A stretch of DNA of 64,000 nt. It comes from Pseudomonas oryzae (GTDB taxonomy: Bacteria > Pseudomonadota > Gammaproteobacteria > Pseudomonadales > Pseudomonadaceae). Below the pieces are notes generated by a model that was given only the letters and a program-made list of their open reading frames with translations, made no database searches and was not told where the DNA came from. The position numbers were made by a program, and so were the translations under genes. The DNA is taken from the NCBI RefSeq assembly GCF_900104805.1, contig NZ_LT629751.1, positions 3,742,501 to 3,806,500 of the forward strand, written 5' to 3'. Of the stretch, positions 1 through 7,720 are shown in pieces. Positions within the stretch are counted from its first letter, which is position 1, and each line of letters starts with the position of its first letter.

Positions 1-774
<774 letters not shown>

Positions 775-920
775 AAATCAATCCGGGTTTTGAGAAAACC
801 CTAAACTTGGCTCAGCAATCGCAAAAAACTCTCGAATTCACGAGTGTTGCTTGTGATGCTGATAATCTTGCGATCACCAGTCTTACCCCACAAGCACCCA
901 CACGAATTGCTTGATTCAAC

Positions 921-933
921 TTGTTAAAGAGCG
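921..933 (-). promoter_or_regulatory. boxA antitermination element of the rRNA leader
   Basis: The minus strand reads CGCTCTTTAACAA, matching the boxA core (TGCTCTTTAACAA) bound by NusB/NusE in rRNA leaders. It sits about 150 nt upstream of the mature 16S end, where leader boxA elements are found. Confidence 0.8.
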
Positions 934-979
934 TTTCGGTCAGACCCAGCGGAAGCTTTCGTCTCAACCGAGGCCGCGC

Positions 980-1007
980 ATTCTACAGCAGCCTTTCAAC
1001 CTGTCAA
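980..1007 (-). promoter_or_regulatory. rRNA promoter P2 (proximal)
   Basis: On the minus strand TTGACA is separated by 16 bp from TAGAAT and followed by a GC-rich discriminator (GCGCGGCC), typical of stringently controlled rRNA promoters. Transcription would start near 972, about 200 nt before the 16S gene. Inferred from motif match only. Confidence 0.75.
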
Positions 1008-1246
1008 GCGACTTTCGAAAATTTTCTTTTCGATTCAACCGCTTGCGCTTCAGCGAACAACCAGGCCACCGAAGCGAGGGAGATGAATCATACAGCAACC
1101 GGAGCCACTGTCAACCTCACCTCTGCGGCGCCATCCGCTTCGCGGAACAGCGCCGACAAGACCGAAGCCTTGCCACTCCCGACCACAACCTGAATACAAC
1201 TCCTTGATTTTCAAGGATTTTCAGCTCACCGCCGGGAGTGGCGCGC

Positions 1247-1274
1247 ATTATAGGGCGGCAAATCTGGGCGTCAA
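1247..1274 (-). promoter_or_regulatory. rRNA promoter P1 (distal)
   Basis: The minus strand shows TTGACG, a 16 bp spacer and a perfect TATAAT, followed by GCGCGCC as discriminator and preceded by an A-run that could act as an UP element. Transcription would start near 1240 and give a leader of about 465 nt. Together with the downstream promoter at 980-1007 it forms a tandem pair. Confidence 0.85.
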
Positions 1275-1382
1275 CGCTTTTTTCATCAAGTGCCAGTTAC
1301 AGCAGCGGATAGCCGCCACGAACAGCCAACCAATGAATAACTATTAAGGAAGCCAAAGGCGATCCCAGGAAGCACGGCCATG

Positions 1383-1417
1383 AAACAAAAAGGGCCTGCG
1401 CAACGCGCAGGCCCTTT
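1383..1417 (-). terminator. Intrinsic terminator of tRNA-Arg
   Basis: A 13-bp perfect stem (1389-1401 with 1405-1417) has a 3-nt loop. On the minus strand it is followed by TTTTTGTTTCA. It lies about 10 bp downstream of the tRNA CCA end. Confidence 0.85.
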
Positions 1418-1426
1418 CTTTGTATA

Positions 1427-1503
1427 TGGCGCATCCGGCGGGATTCGAACCCACGACCCCTGCCTTCGGAGGGCAGTACTCTATCCAGCTGAGCTACGGA
1501 TGC
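1427..1503 (-). tRNA. tRNA-Arg (anticodon CCG)
   Basis: The minus strand folds into a complete cloverleaf. The acceptor stem is GCATCCG/CGGATGC, the D arm contains AGCTCAGCTGGATAGAGT, and the anticodon stem CTGCC/GGCAG encloses loop CTCCGAA with anticodon CCG, reading CGG arginine codons. The T arm carries GGTTCGAATCC, and G plus an encoded CCA form the 3' end. It is a single tRNA with its own terminator. Confidence 0.96.
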
Positions 1504-1551
1504 TTGTCGCCTGCTGTCGACCGAGAGGAGCGTCGCAACAGTGCGGGCGCC

Positions 1552-1580
1552 ATCATACGCATCTTGCCCAGAGTCGTCCA
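1552..1580 (-). promoter_or_regulatory. Candidate tRNA-Arg promoter
   Basis: On the minus strand TGGACG and TATGAT are spaced by 17 bp, with a GC-rich stretch after the -10 as in stable-RNA promoters. The start would be about 40 nt upstream of the tRNA. The -35 matches only 4 of 6 positions, so this is tentative. Confidence 0.4.
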
Positions 1581-1753
1581 TGGCGCCGGATCCTGTTCGC
1601 GATCCCACACACAGCAGGGATCGACAAGGCGCATGACCTTGAAAAATTTACGATCCTCCCCGCTATCGTTGTTTTTTCTGCACACCCTATTGCGCGCGAG
1701 CTCAGTCGACCATAGGATTGTTTGACATTTCGAACATCTAGCCGGAGACCGCG

Positions 1754-3208
1754 ATGGAACTGAAAGACCCCAGCCTGTTCCGCCAGCAGGCCTATGTGAA
1801 CGGTCACTGGTGCGAAGCCGACAGCGGCGAACGCACCGACATCTTCAACCCGGCCACCGGTGAGAAGCTGGGCAGCGTGCCGAATATGGGCCGCGCGGAA
1901 ACCCGCCGCGCCATCGAGGCGGCACGCCTGGCCCAGCCGGCCTGGCGCAAGCTGACCGCCAAGGAGCGCGCAGCCAAGCTGCGCAAGTGGTACGAGCTGA
2001 TCCTGGCCAACCAGGAAGACCTGGCGCAAATCATGACCGCCGAGCAGGGCAAGCCGCTGGCCGAAGCCCGTGGCGAAGTGGCCTACGCCGCCTCCTTCAT
2101 CGAGTGGTTCGCCGAGGAAGCCAAGCGCGCCTACGGTGACGTGATCCCGGCCCATGCCGCCGACAAGCGCATCCTGGTACAGAAGGAGCCGGTCGGCGTG
2201 ACCGCGGCGATCACCCCGTGGAACTTCCCCAGCGCAATGATCACCCGCAAGGCCGGCCCGGCGCTGGCGGTGGGCTGCGCAATGGTGCTCAAGCCGGCAC
2301 CGCAGACGCCCTTCTCCGCCCTGGCCCTCGCCGAGCTGGCCGAACGCGCCGGCATTCCGGCCGGCCTGCTCAGCGTGCTGCCGGCGGACGTCGCCACCAG
2401 TCGCGAGGTGGGCGCCGAGCTGTGCGAGAACCCGGTGGTGCGCAAACTGTCGTTCACCGGCTCGACCGGCGTCGGCATCAAGCTGATGGAGCAGTGCGCG
2501 CCGACCCTGAAGAAGCTGTCCCTGGAGCTGGGCGGCAACGCCCCCTTCATCGTCTTCGACGACGCCGATCTGGATGCCGCGGTCGAAGGCGCGATGATCT
2601 CCAAGTATCGCAACGCCGGGCAGACCTGCGTCTGCGCCAACCGCATCTATGTGCAGGACAAGGTCTACGACGCCTTCGCCGCCAAGCTGGCCGCCGCGGT
2701 GGCCAAGCTCAAGGTGGGCAACGGCGCCGAGGCCGGGGTAACCACCGGCCCGCTGATCGACGCCAATGCGGTGAACAAGGTGCGCCAGCATCTCGACGAC
2801 GCGCTGGGCAAGGGCGCGCGGGTGATCGCCGGCGGCAACGGCCTGGGCGGCAACTTCTTCGAGCCGACTATTCTGGTCGATGTACCGACCAGCGCGCGAG
2901 TCGCCAAGGAGGAAACCTTCGGTCCGCTGGCCCCACTGTTCCGCTTCCGCGACGAGGAAGACGTGATCGCCCAGGCCAACGACACCGAGTTCGGCCTGGC
3001 CGCCTACTTCTATGCCCGCGATCTCGGCCGCGTGTTCCGCGTCGCCGATGCACTGGAGTACGGCATGGTCGGCATCAACACCGGCCTGATCTCCACCGAG
3101 GTGGCGCCGTTCGGTGGCATGAAGGCCTCCGGCCTCGGCCGCGAGGGCTCCAAGTACGGTCTCGATGAATATCTCGAGATCAAGTACCTGTGCCTCGGCG
3201 GCATCTGA
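1754..3208 (+). CDS. gabD: Succinate-semialdehyde dehydrogenase (NADP+)
   Basis: This 484-residue cytoplasmic enzyme oxidises succinate semialdehyde to succinate, the last step of GABA breakdown. It is an aldehyde dehydrogenase of the usual GabD length. It shows the TPWNFPSAMITRK cofactor loop, the FTGSTGVG nucleotide turn, the general-base region LELGGNAPF and the catalytic cysteine in GQTCVCANR. The start follows a GGAGA ribosome site. It lies 144 bp upstream of the GABA transaminase gene on the same strand, the usual gabDT pair, and the two enzymes act in sequence. The function is secure; exact cofactor preference is inferred from the family. Confidence 0.95.
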   Translation: MELKDPSLFRQQAYVNGHWCEADSGERTDIFNPATGEKLGSVPNMGRAETRRAIEAARLAQPAWRKLTAKERAAKLRKWYELILANQEDLAQIMTAEQGKPLAEARGEVAYAASFIEWFAEEAKRAYGDVIPAHAADKRILVQKEPVGVTAAITPWNFPSAMITRKAGPALAVGCAMVLKPAPQTPFSALALAELAERAGIPAGLLSVLPADVATSREVGAELCENPVVRKLSFTGSTGVGIKLMEQCAPTLKKLSLELGGNAPFIVFDDADLDAAVEGAMISKYRNAGQTCVCANRIYVQDKVYDAFAAKLAAAVAKLKVGNGAEAGVTTGPLIDANAVNKVRQHLDDALGKGARVIAGGNGLGGNFFEPTILVDVPTSARVAKEETFGPLAPLFRFRDEEDVIAQANDTEFGLAAYFYARDLGRVFRVADALEYGMVGINTGLISTEVAPFGGMKASGLGREGSKYGLDEYLEIKYLCLGGI

Positions 3209-3352
3209 TTCGTACGAACTCCGGGCCACGGCCCGGGGTGGGTGAGGGCCGTGTTTTGTCGGCGACGGTCCTTCACCCTTCTTTTCCGGCCGACCTGCCG
3301 CATTGGCAGGCCGGCCCCGACCGCCGCTCCGACTGTCCTGCGTGAGAATGCC

Positions 3353-4633
3353 ATGAGCCAGACCAACGCCTCCCTGCTGCAACGCCGCCAAGCTGCCGTC
3401 GCCCGCGGCGTCAGCCAGATCCATCCGATCGTCGCCGAGCGCGCCGAGAACGCCACCGTGTGGGACGTCGAGGGCCGCGAGTACATCGACTTCGCCGGCG
3501 GCATCGCCGTGCTCAACACCGGCCATCTGCATCCGAAGGTGGTGGCCGCCGTGCAGGAGCAGCTGACCAAGCTGACCCACACCTGCTTCCAGGTGCTGGC
3601 CTACGAACCCTACATCGCCCTGTGCGAGGAAATCGCCAAGCGCGTCCCCGGTGACTTCGCCAAGAAGACCCTGCTGGTCACCACCGGCTCCGAGGCCGTC
3701 GAGAACGCGGTGAAGATCGCTCGCGCCGCCACCGGCCGCGCCGGGGTGATCGCCTTCACCGGCGCCTACCACGGCCGCACCATGATGACCCTGTCGCTGA
3801 CCGGCAAGGTGGTGCCCTACTCCGCCGGCATGGGCCTGATGCCGGGCGGCGTGTTCCGCGCCCTGGCGCCGTGCGAACTGCACGGCATCAGCGAGGACGA
3901 CGCCATCGCCAGCATCGAGCGCATCTTCAAGAACGATGCCCAGCCGCAGGACATCGCCGCGATCATCATCGAGCCGGTACAGGGCGAAGGCGGCTTCTAC
4001 GTCAACTCCAAGCCGTTCATGCAGCGCCTGCGCGCCCTGTGCGACCAGCACGGCATCCTGCTGATCTGCGACGAGGTGCAGACCGGCGCCGGCCGTACCG
4101 GCACCTTCTTCGCCACCGAGCAGCTGGGCATCGTCCCGGACCTGACCACCTTCGCCAAGTCGGTCGGCGGCGGCTTCCCGATCGCCGGCGTGTGCGGCAA
4201 GGCGGAAATCATGGACGCCATCGCCCCCGGCGGCCTCGGCGGCACCTACGCCGGCAGCCCGATCGCCTGCGCCGCGGCCCTGGCCGTGCTCGAAGTGTTC
4301 AAGGAAGAGAACCTGCTGGAGCGCAGCCAGGCCGTCGGCGAGCGCCTGAAGGCCGGCCTGCGCGAGATCCAGGCCAAGCACAAGGTCATCGGTGACGTGC
4401 GCGGCCTGGGCTCGATGGTCGCCATCGAACTGTTCGAGGACGGCGACGTGCACCAGCCGGCCGCCGAACTGGTCGGCAAGATCGTCGCCCGCGCCCGCGA
4501 CAAGGGCCTGATCCTGCTGTCCTGCGGCACCTACTACAACGTGATCCGCTTCCTGATGCCGATCACCATCCCGGACGCCCAGCTGGACCAGGGCCTGGCG
4601 ATCCTCGCCGAGTGCTTCGACGAACTGGCCTGA
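3353..4633 (+). CDS. gabT: 4-aminobutyrate aminotransferase
   Basis: A PLP-dependent class III aminotransferase of 426 residues. It moves the amino group of GABA to 2-oxoglutarate, giving succinate semialdehyde for the upstream dehydrogenase. The PLP-lysine region is FAKSVGGGFPIAG, the phosphate-binding stretch is TTGSEAVENA, and the cofactor aspartate lies in LLICDEVQTGAGRTG. The chosen ATG gives the family N-terminus (MSQTNASLLQRR); the frame is open 111 bp further upstream, but that part has no aminotransferase similarity. A strong hairpin terminator follows, closing a gabDT unit. Confidence 0.95.
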   Translation: MSQTNASLLQRRQAAVARGVSQIHPIVAERAENATVWDVEGREYIDFAGGIAVLNTGHLHPKVVAAVQEQLTKLTHTCFQVLAYEPYIALCEEIAKRVPGDFAKKTLLVTTGSEAVENAVKIARAATGRAGVIAFTGAYHGRTMMTLSLTGKVVPYSAGMGLMPGGVFRALAPCELHGISEDDAIASIERIFKNDAQPQDIAAIIIEPVQGEGGFYVNSKPFMQRLRALCDQHGILLICDEVQTGAGRTGTFFATEQLGIVPDLTTFAKSVGGGFPIAGVCGKAEIMDAIAPGGLGGTYAGSPIACAAALAVLEVFKEENLLERSQAVGERLKAGLREIQAKHKVIGDVRGLGSMVAIELFEDGDVHQPAAELVGKIVARARDKGLILLSCGTYYNVIRFLMPITIPDAQLDQGLAILAECFDELA

Positions 4634-4672
4634 TCCGCCATCGGGCCGGCACTCCAGCCGGCCCACCTATGC

Positions 4673-4712
4673 AACGCCAAGCCCGCGACCTCGTTCGCGG
4701 GCTTGGCGTTTC
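4673..4712 (+). terminator. Intrinsic terminator after gabT
   Basis: A long stem pairs AACGCCAAGCCCGCGA with TCGCGGGCTTGGCGTT (16 bp) around a short loop, followed by TCTGCG. The T-tract is short, but the stem is very stable and lies 40 bp past the gabT stop. Confidence 0.75.
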
Positions 4713-4819
4713 TGCGTGCAGGCCAGCGCAACGGTCGACGGCTGTGCTACAACTGGCGCCAGCCGGACAGGGCGTCGCCGCCACGAGCCGGCATCGATTC
4801 GTCGCAAGGAGCCGCACCG

Positions 4820-4867
4820 ATGACCGTTTCCCCCCTCGCCCGCCGAGGCGCCGATGCCCAATCCTGA
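4820..4867 (+). CDS. Possible 15-residue leader peptide overlapping the FAD oxidoreductase start
   Basis: An ATG eight bases after a strong AAGGAG ribosome site opens a short frame, MTVSPLARRGADAQS, ending in TGA at 4865-4867. The oxidoreductase start at 4854 lies inside it in another frame. The better ribosome site belongs to the short frame, so the large gene may be translated by coupling. It may also be chance; no homologue is known to me. Confidence 0.3.
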   Translation: MTVSPLARRGADAQS

Positions 4868-5924
4868 TCTGCTGCTGGTCGGCGCCGGACACAGCCACCT
4901 CGGCGTGCTGCGGCGCTGGGCGCGCGGCGAACGGCCGCCGGGGCGCCTGCTGCTGCTCAGCGACTCGCCGCACGCCTGGTACGCCGGCCGGGTGCCGGCC
5001 CTGCTCGCCGGCCGGCTGCGCGCGAGCGACTGCCGCATCGACCTCGCGCCACTGTGCCGCGCCGCCGGCGTCGAGCTGCTGCAGGGGACGGTGACAGCGC
5101 TGGACGCCGACCGTCGCGAACTGCAACTGGCCGACGGCAGCCGCCTGCAGGCCGGCTGGCTGTCCCTCGACGTCGGCGCCGCACCACCGCTGCCGCAGCA
5201 GCACGGCGCGGGCATGCAGGTGGTGGCGGTGAAGCCGTTCGCCGGCTTGCTCGAATGCTGGCGGCAGTGGCAGGCGGATCCGCAGCCACTGGCCTTGGTC
5301 GGTGGCGGCGTCGCCGGTGTCGAACTGGCCCTGGCGCTGGCCGGCCAGGTGCCGCAACTCAGTCTGTTCAGCGCCGGGCCGTTGCTCGACGGCCATTCGC
5401 CAGGGCTGCGCATGCGCGCCCACGGCCTGCTGCGCCAGCTCGGCGTGCACTGCCGCGAGCACTGCCCGATCAGCCACATCGACGGCGACACCCTGTACAG
5501 CGAGGCCGGCGCCGTCTGGCACGGCCCGCGCCTGCTGCTGGCCAGCGGCAACCAACCGCTGCCCTGGCTGGCGGACAGTGGCCTGGCCTGCGCCGAGGAT
5601 GGTTTCATCGAGGTCGACGCCACCCTGCAGAGCCGCAGCCACCCGCGGATCTTCGCCAGCGGCGACTGCGCCAGTCTGACCGGCGCCGAGCGCAATGCCT
5701 GGCAGGCCATGCGTCAGGCGCCCCGCCTGGCCGCCAACCTCGCCGCGAGCCTGCAGCAGCGCCCCCTGCAACGCTACCGGGCGCCGCGCCAGTCGCTGCT
5801 GCTGCTCACCACCGGCGATGGCGGGGCGCTGCTCGACTGGCGCGGCTGGTCCGCCGGCGGTCGCCTGTGCGGCTGGTGGCGCGAGCAGCGCGATCGCCAG
5901 TTCATGCTGCGCCACCAACTCTGA
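4854..5924 (+). CDS. FAD/NAD(P)-dependent oxidoreductase, SelD-partner/NDH-2-like
   Basis: A 356-residue two-dinucleotide-fold flavoprotein. The FAD-binding motif LLLVGAGHSHLGVL lies at residues 6-19, the NAD(P) motif LVGGGVAGVELALAL near 150, and the second FAD motif IFASGDCASL near 265. The GAGHSHL variant is typical of the family found fused to the N-terminus of selenophosphate synthase in some bacteria; here it stands alone. The electron acceptor is unknown. It ends 6 bp from the convergent siaD gene. The fold is secure; the substrate is not known. Confidence 0.8.
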   Translation: MPNPDLLLVGAGHSHLGVLRRWARGERPPGRLLLLSDSPHAWYAGRVPALLAGRLRASDCRIDLAPLCRAAGVELLQGTVTALDADRRELQLADGSRLQAGWLSLDVGAAPPLPQQHGAGMQVVAVKPFAGLLECWRQWQADPQPLALVGGGVAGVELALALAGQVPQLSLFSAGPLLDGHSPGLRMRAHGLLRQLGVHCREHCPISHIDGDTLYSEAGAVWHGPRLLLASGNQPLPWLADSGLACAEDGFIEVDATLQSRSHPRIFASGDCASLTGAERNAWQAMRQAPRLAANLAASLQQRPLQRYRAPRQSLLLLTTGDGGALLDWRGWSAGGRLCGWWREQRDRQFMLRHQL

Positions 5925-5930
5925 GCCGGC

Positions 5931-6749
5931 TCAGGCCTCCTGCGCCGCGAACTCTCCCTCGGCGAGCGGCGCCAGCACGCAGCGATCGCGGCCACTGCGC
6001 TTGGCCACCAGCAGGGCCGCGTCGGCACGATTGAGCACCTGCGAATAGCCCTCCCCCGGCCGGCACTCGGCCACCCCGAGGCTGACGGTGAGCGTCACCT
6101 CCGCCTCGCCGTGCAGTACCCGCAGGTTGCGCACCGCCGCACGCAGGCGTTCGATCAGCGGACTCACCTCGACCAGCGCCGTCTCGGTGAGCAGCAGCAG
6201 GAACTCCTCGCCGCCCCAGCGTCCGCACAGGTCGCAACCGCGCACGCTGTCCTGCAGGGTGCGGGCGATCTGGCTCAGCGCGTGGTCGCCGACGTCATGC
6301 CCCCAGCGGTCGTTGATCTGCTTGAAGTAATCGACGTCGACCATCGCCAGCACGAACGGCCGGCCGCTGCGCTGGCTACGCAGCTCCTCTTCGCGCAAGC
6401 GCTCCATCAACATGCGCCGGTTGGCCAGGCCGGTGAGCACGTCGCGCTGCGAGGCATCGCGCAACGCCTGATTGAGATCGCGCAGCATGTCCTGGTAGCG
6501 GTCGGAGATGCGCGCCACCTTCTCCAGCTGGCGCAGCTGACGATGGTAGCGCTCGGACAGCGACAGGTTCTGCTCGCGCGCCAACGCTTGGTAGCCGTCG
6601 GAAATGCGCGCGATGCGCTCGAGCCGCGACAGCTGCTCGAGGTTCTGCTGCTGCAGGCGCGCCAGCGCCTCGCGCAGCGGGTGACCATAGTAGGCCGGAT
6701 CGCTCAGCAGGCTTTCCACCAGCTGGTCCAGCTCACGCTCGCCGCTCAT
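5931..6749 (-). CDS. siaD: Diguanylate cyclase SiaD
   Basis: A 272-residue cytoplasmic GGDEF enzyme making c-di-GMP from two GTP. The N-terminal helical half carries two similar stretches (ERIARISDGYQ, EKVARISDRYQ) that look like a coiled-coil/stalk repeat. The C-terminal half holds VDVDYFKQIND with the metal-binding Asp, and the intact active site WGGEEF. It is the last gene of siaABCD and starts 7 bp after siaC. In P. aeruginosa, SiaD is activated by unphosphorylated SiaC and drives aggregation and biofilm formation. The gene assignment rests on order plus domain content. Confidence 0.9.
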   Translation of the reverse strand: MSGERELDQLVESLLSDPAYYGHPLREALARLQQQNLEQLSRLERIARISDGYQALAREQNLSLSERYHRQLRQLEKVARISDRYQDMLRDLNQALRDASQRDVLTGLANRRMLMERLREEELRSQRSGRPFVLAMVDVDYFKQINDRWGHDVGDHALSQIARTLQDSVRGCDLCGRWGGEEFLLLLTETALVEVSPLIERLRAAVRNLRVLHGEAEVTLTVSLGVAECRPGEGYSQVLNRADAALLVAKRSGRDRCVLAPLAEGEFAAQEA

Positions 6750-6756
6750 GGCGCGC

Positions 6757-7137
6757 TCACTCGCCAAACGGCAGGATGGCGAAGGGGAAACTGCAGTCCT
6801 CGCGGAACTCCTCGGCCAGCTCGGCGACCCTCTCGTTGCGGCTGTCGTAGTGCCAGCTGACACTGACCGGCAGGCCGTCGCGGTGGGCCTCCTCGAGCAG
6901 GTCGAAGATGTCCATCAGCGCCTTGATCGAGCTGGTGTTGAGGTACAGCAGGCGCAGCTCCAGCGCCAGCGGCCGGGACTCCTCGCGCAGGAAGCGCTCG
7001 ACCCAGTCGATCACCTGGCCGAACAGTTCGAAGGAATTTTCCGGATAGGAGTCGCCCTGCATGGCCAGCACGCCGGCTGCCCAGTCGCCGCGGATGGTCG
7101 GCGTGGACTGGGTACCGGGAATGTTCAGTTCAGTCAT
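6757..7137 (-). CDS. siaC: SiaC phospho-switch protein (DUF1987)
   Basis: A 126-residue cytoplasmic protein with the STAS-like DUF1987 fold. Threonine 68, in LYLNTSSIKAL, falls at the number reported as the phosphorylation site in P. aeruginosa SiaC, supporting a working switch. Unphosphorylated SiaC binds and activates SiaD; SiaB phosphorylates it and SiaA removes the phosphate. It lies between siaB and siaD with very short gaps, so all are probably translated from one mRNA. Confidence 0.92.
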   Translation of the reverse strand: MTELNIPGTQSTPTIRGDWAAGVLAMQGDSYPENSFELFGQVIDWVERFLREESRPLALELRLLYLNTSSIKALMDIFDLLEEAHRDGLPVSVSWHYDSRNERVAELAEEFREDCSFPFAILPFGE

Positions 7138-7159
7138 GATGGTACTCGTGCAAAGTGGT

Positions 7160-7702
7160 TCAGATCACGGCGCGCAGGCTGAAGAAGGCGCGCCCGTCGG
7201 CTTGTTCCTTGAGGCTGGCGAGCAGCGGCGCGCTCGACTTGCGGGCGATATCGAGCAGGCCGAGACCAGCGCCGCTGGCCCGCTCGTCGCTGCGCGGCTT
7301 GCGCAGCTGCTCCTTGTAGGCCGCCTTGAGCTGGACCTTGTCCAGCCCGGCGAGGCCCTCGACCCAGTCGACCAGCTGGCGGCCGTCCTCGACTTCCACC
7401 AGGTTGCCGGCCGCCACCACGTAGCGACCCTCGTCGTCGCGGGAAATCGACACCGTGGCCGCCGCGTCCTGCTCGGGATAGTTCATCCGCGTGGCGTAGT
7501 GACGGATGTTCTGGGTCATCTCGATGTACACGGCGAACACGTCCATCGCCGCCGAGGGCTGCGCCTGTTCGGCGGCCAGGTAGTTGCGCAGGGCGTTGCC
7601 GATCTCCTCGATCAGGCTGCGCGAGATCGGCCCGTTGAAGCAGAGCATGATGCGCTGGCGATTGTAGTGCTCGCGCATCGCCAGCAGGTCGTAGTTATCC
7701 AT
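7160..7702 (-). CDS. siaB: SiaB protein kinase (HATPase-like)
   Basis: A 180-residue protein of the SiaB family (DUF6272), a GHKL-type ATPase acting as the SiaC threonine kinase. An N-box-like EMTQNIRHYA is seen near residue 63 and a G-box-like GAGLGLLDIARKS near 146. The ATG start follows AGGAGTG at 5 bp; a GTG two codons upstream is less likely. It begins 18 bp after siaA ends. The kinase role comes from P. aeruginosa and fits the conserved order here. Confidence 0.9.
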   Translation of the reverse strand: MDNYDLLAMREHYNRQRIMLCFNGPISRSLIEEIGNALRNYLAAEQAQPSAAMDVFAVYIEMTQNIRHYATRMNYPEQDAAATVSISRDDEGRYVVAAGNLVEVEDGRQLVDWVEGLAGLDKVQLKAAYKEQLRKPRSDERASGAGLGLLDIARKSSAPLLASLKEQADGRAFFSLRAVI

Positions 7703-7720
7703 CGGCACTCCTGTATCCAG

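Larger units (their letters stand above)
775..1246 (-). other. rRNA operon leader region
   Basis: This stretch without protein genes is the transcribed leader between the distal promoter and the mature 16S 5' end. It holds the proximal promoter (980-1007) and boxA (921-933). Short open frames here have no coding features. Confidence 0.75.

Noticed and set aside
911-1207. Small open frames in the rRNA leader
   Set aside because: The region is the transcribed leader of the rRNA operon with promoters and boxA; frames are on the opposite strand and lack ribosome sites.
1553-4666. A 1037-codon open frame on the minus strand opposite gabD-gabT
   Set aside because: It is antisense to two clear enzymes and has low-complexity GC-driven composition (Gly, Ala, Gln, His, Asp rich) with no domain; long shadow frames are common in this GC-rich DNA.
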